The position numbers and the translations under genes are program-made. The notes beneath the pieces are model-generated. The model saw only the letters and a list, made by a program, of their open reading frames with translations, had not been told where the DNA came from and made no database searches. This document shows, in pieces, positions 63,523 through 64,000 of a DNA stretch of 64,000 bases (position 1 is the stretch's first letter; each line of letters starts with the position of its first letter). Where the stretch lies: assembly GCF_000025965.1 (NCBI RefSeq), contig NC_006513.1:3162001-3226000 (forward strand), in the 5' to 3' direction. The DNA comes from Aromatoleum aromaticum EbN1. Its GTDB lineage: Bacteria; Pseudomonadota; Gammaproteobacteria; Burkholderiales; Rhodocyclaceae.

Positions 63523-64000
63523 ATGAGCGTCATCGAATCCATCCGGCCCCGTCTCGCGAAACTCACCGAGATACGCCGCGACCTCCACGCCCATCCCGAG
63601 CTCGCGTTCGCCGAACACCGTACCGCCGAGCTGATCGCGCGCCATCTGGAGACGGCGGGCATCGAAGTCCACCGCGGGCTCGGCAGGACCGGCGTCGTTG
63701 GTGTCGTGCGCGGCGGGCGCGGCCTGCGGGCGATCGGCCTGCGCGCCGATATCGACGCGTTGCCGATGCAGGAGCGCAACGAGTTCGCCCACCGTTCCGT
63801 GCACGAAGGGTGCATGCACGCGTGCGGGCATGACGGACATGCCACGATGCTGCTCGGGGCGGCCGACGCGCTCGCGGCGCGACGCGACTTCGACGGCACG
63901 GTGTACCTGATTTTCCAGCCTGCCGAGGAGGGCGAAGGGGGCGGACTGGCGATGATCGAGGACGGCCTGTTCGAACGTTTCCCGATGGAGTCCGTTTTCG
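63523..64000 (+). CDS. M20 amidohydrolase (hippurate hydrolase type), partial
   Basis: The first 159 residues of a zinc-dependent M20D amidohydrolase, cut by the window end. IRRDLHAHPELAF, LRADIDALPM, HACGHDGHATMLLGAA and FQPAEEGEGGG contain the metal ligands and catalytic Glu. Relatives hydrolyse hippurate, N-acetyl amino acids or indole-3-acetyl amino acids. aagggggcagac precedes the ATG. In this aromatic-degrading context hippurate is plausible. Confidence 0.9.
   Translation, partial: MSVIESIRPRLAKLTEIRRDLHAHPELAFAEHRTAELIARHLETAGIEVHRGLGRTGVVGVVRGGRGLRAIGLRADIDALPMQERNEFAHRSVHEGCMHACGHDGHATMLLGAADALAARRDFDGTVYLIFQPAEEGEGGGLAMIEDGLFERFPMESVF

Overview
The window is GC-rich bacterial DNA from a denitrifying, aromatic-degrading betaproteobacterium of the Aromatoleum/Azoarcus/Thauera group. 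The best fit is an Aromatoleum aromaticum (EbN1-like) chromosome. The evidence is a complete anaerobic phenylacetate operon (padBCDEFGHIJ type), a p-cresol methylhydroxylase operon with an XylR/V4R-type two-component system, a tungsten aldehyde oxidoreductase, and a betaproteobacterial housekeeping block (ygfZ, mltG-tmk-holB-pilZ-tatD, gdhA). The species is inferred from gene content and remembered family knowledge; no search was run.

Layout. 1-3513: end of a beta-oxidation-type operon (thiolase, short-chain dehydrogenase, acyl-CoA dehydrogenase). 3514-5400: an IS110-family element with a frameshifted transposase. 5406-12735: accessory and general genes (polysaccharide pyruvyl transferase-like protein, B12-type radical SAM protein, small Cys-rich protein, hotdog thioesterase, TonB-dependent siderophore receptor, thioredoxin-like protein). 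12748-18700: hslR split by a three-deep nest of insertion sequences (IS21 inside ISAs1 inside IS110), whose borders, target duplications and reading frames can all be reconstructed. 18794-19516: BON-domain protein.

19739-31911: aldehyde/carboxylate region, with a tungsten aldehyde oxidoreductase carrying a C-terminal MoaD/ThiS-like domain, a porin, a TRAP transporter, a benzoate-CoA-ligase-like enzyme, and the XylR_N-V4R sensor kinase with its sigma-54 response regulator (PcrSR-like). 32503-37315: p-cresol operon behind a consensus sigma-54 promoter (cytochrome PchC, Tat-signal protein, flavoprotein PchF, aldehyde dehydrogenase, outer-membrane protein). 37412-38322: MarR regulator and ferredoxin. 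Near-identical 20-bp palindromes lie in front of the oxidoreductase and between MarR and ferredoxin, with a weaker copy before the TRAP operon, which suggests one regulon.

38495-53833: phenylacetate module, with a PaaX repressor, FdhD, phenylacetyl-CoA:acceptor oxidoreductase (PadBCD), phenylglyoxylate:acceptor oxidoreductase (PadEFGHI), phenylacetate-CoA ligase (PadJ), an NDP-forming acyl-CoA-synthetase-like protein without ATP-grasp, and a thioesterase. 54047-64000: tadA, L,D-transpeptidase, NRDE/TANGO2 protein, DUF4936-type protein, ygfZ, mltG, tmk, holB, pilZ-domain gene, tatD, ankyrin protein, gdhA and the start of an M20 amidohydrolase.

How the parts work together (inference): p-cresol is hydroxylated to p-hydroxybenzyl alcohol and p-hydroxybenzaldehyde by PchCF and oxidised to p-hydroxybenzoate by the neighbouring dehydrogenase. 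Aromatic acids are taken up or exported by the TRAP system, porin and outer-membrane protein and activated by CoA ligases. Aldehydes can also be oxidised by the tungsten enzyme, possibly with the nearby ferredoxin as acceptor. Phenylacetate is activated by PadJ, alpha-oxidised by PadBCD and decarboxylated by PadEFGHI to benzoyl-CoA.
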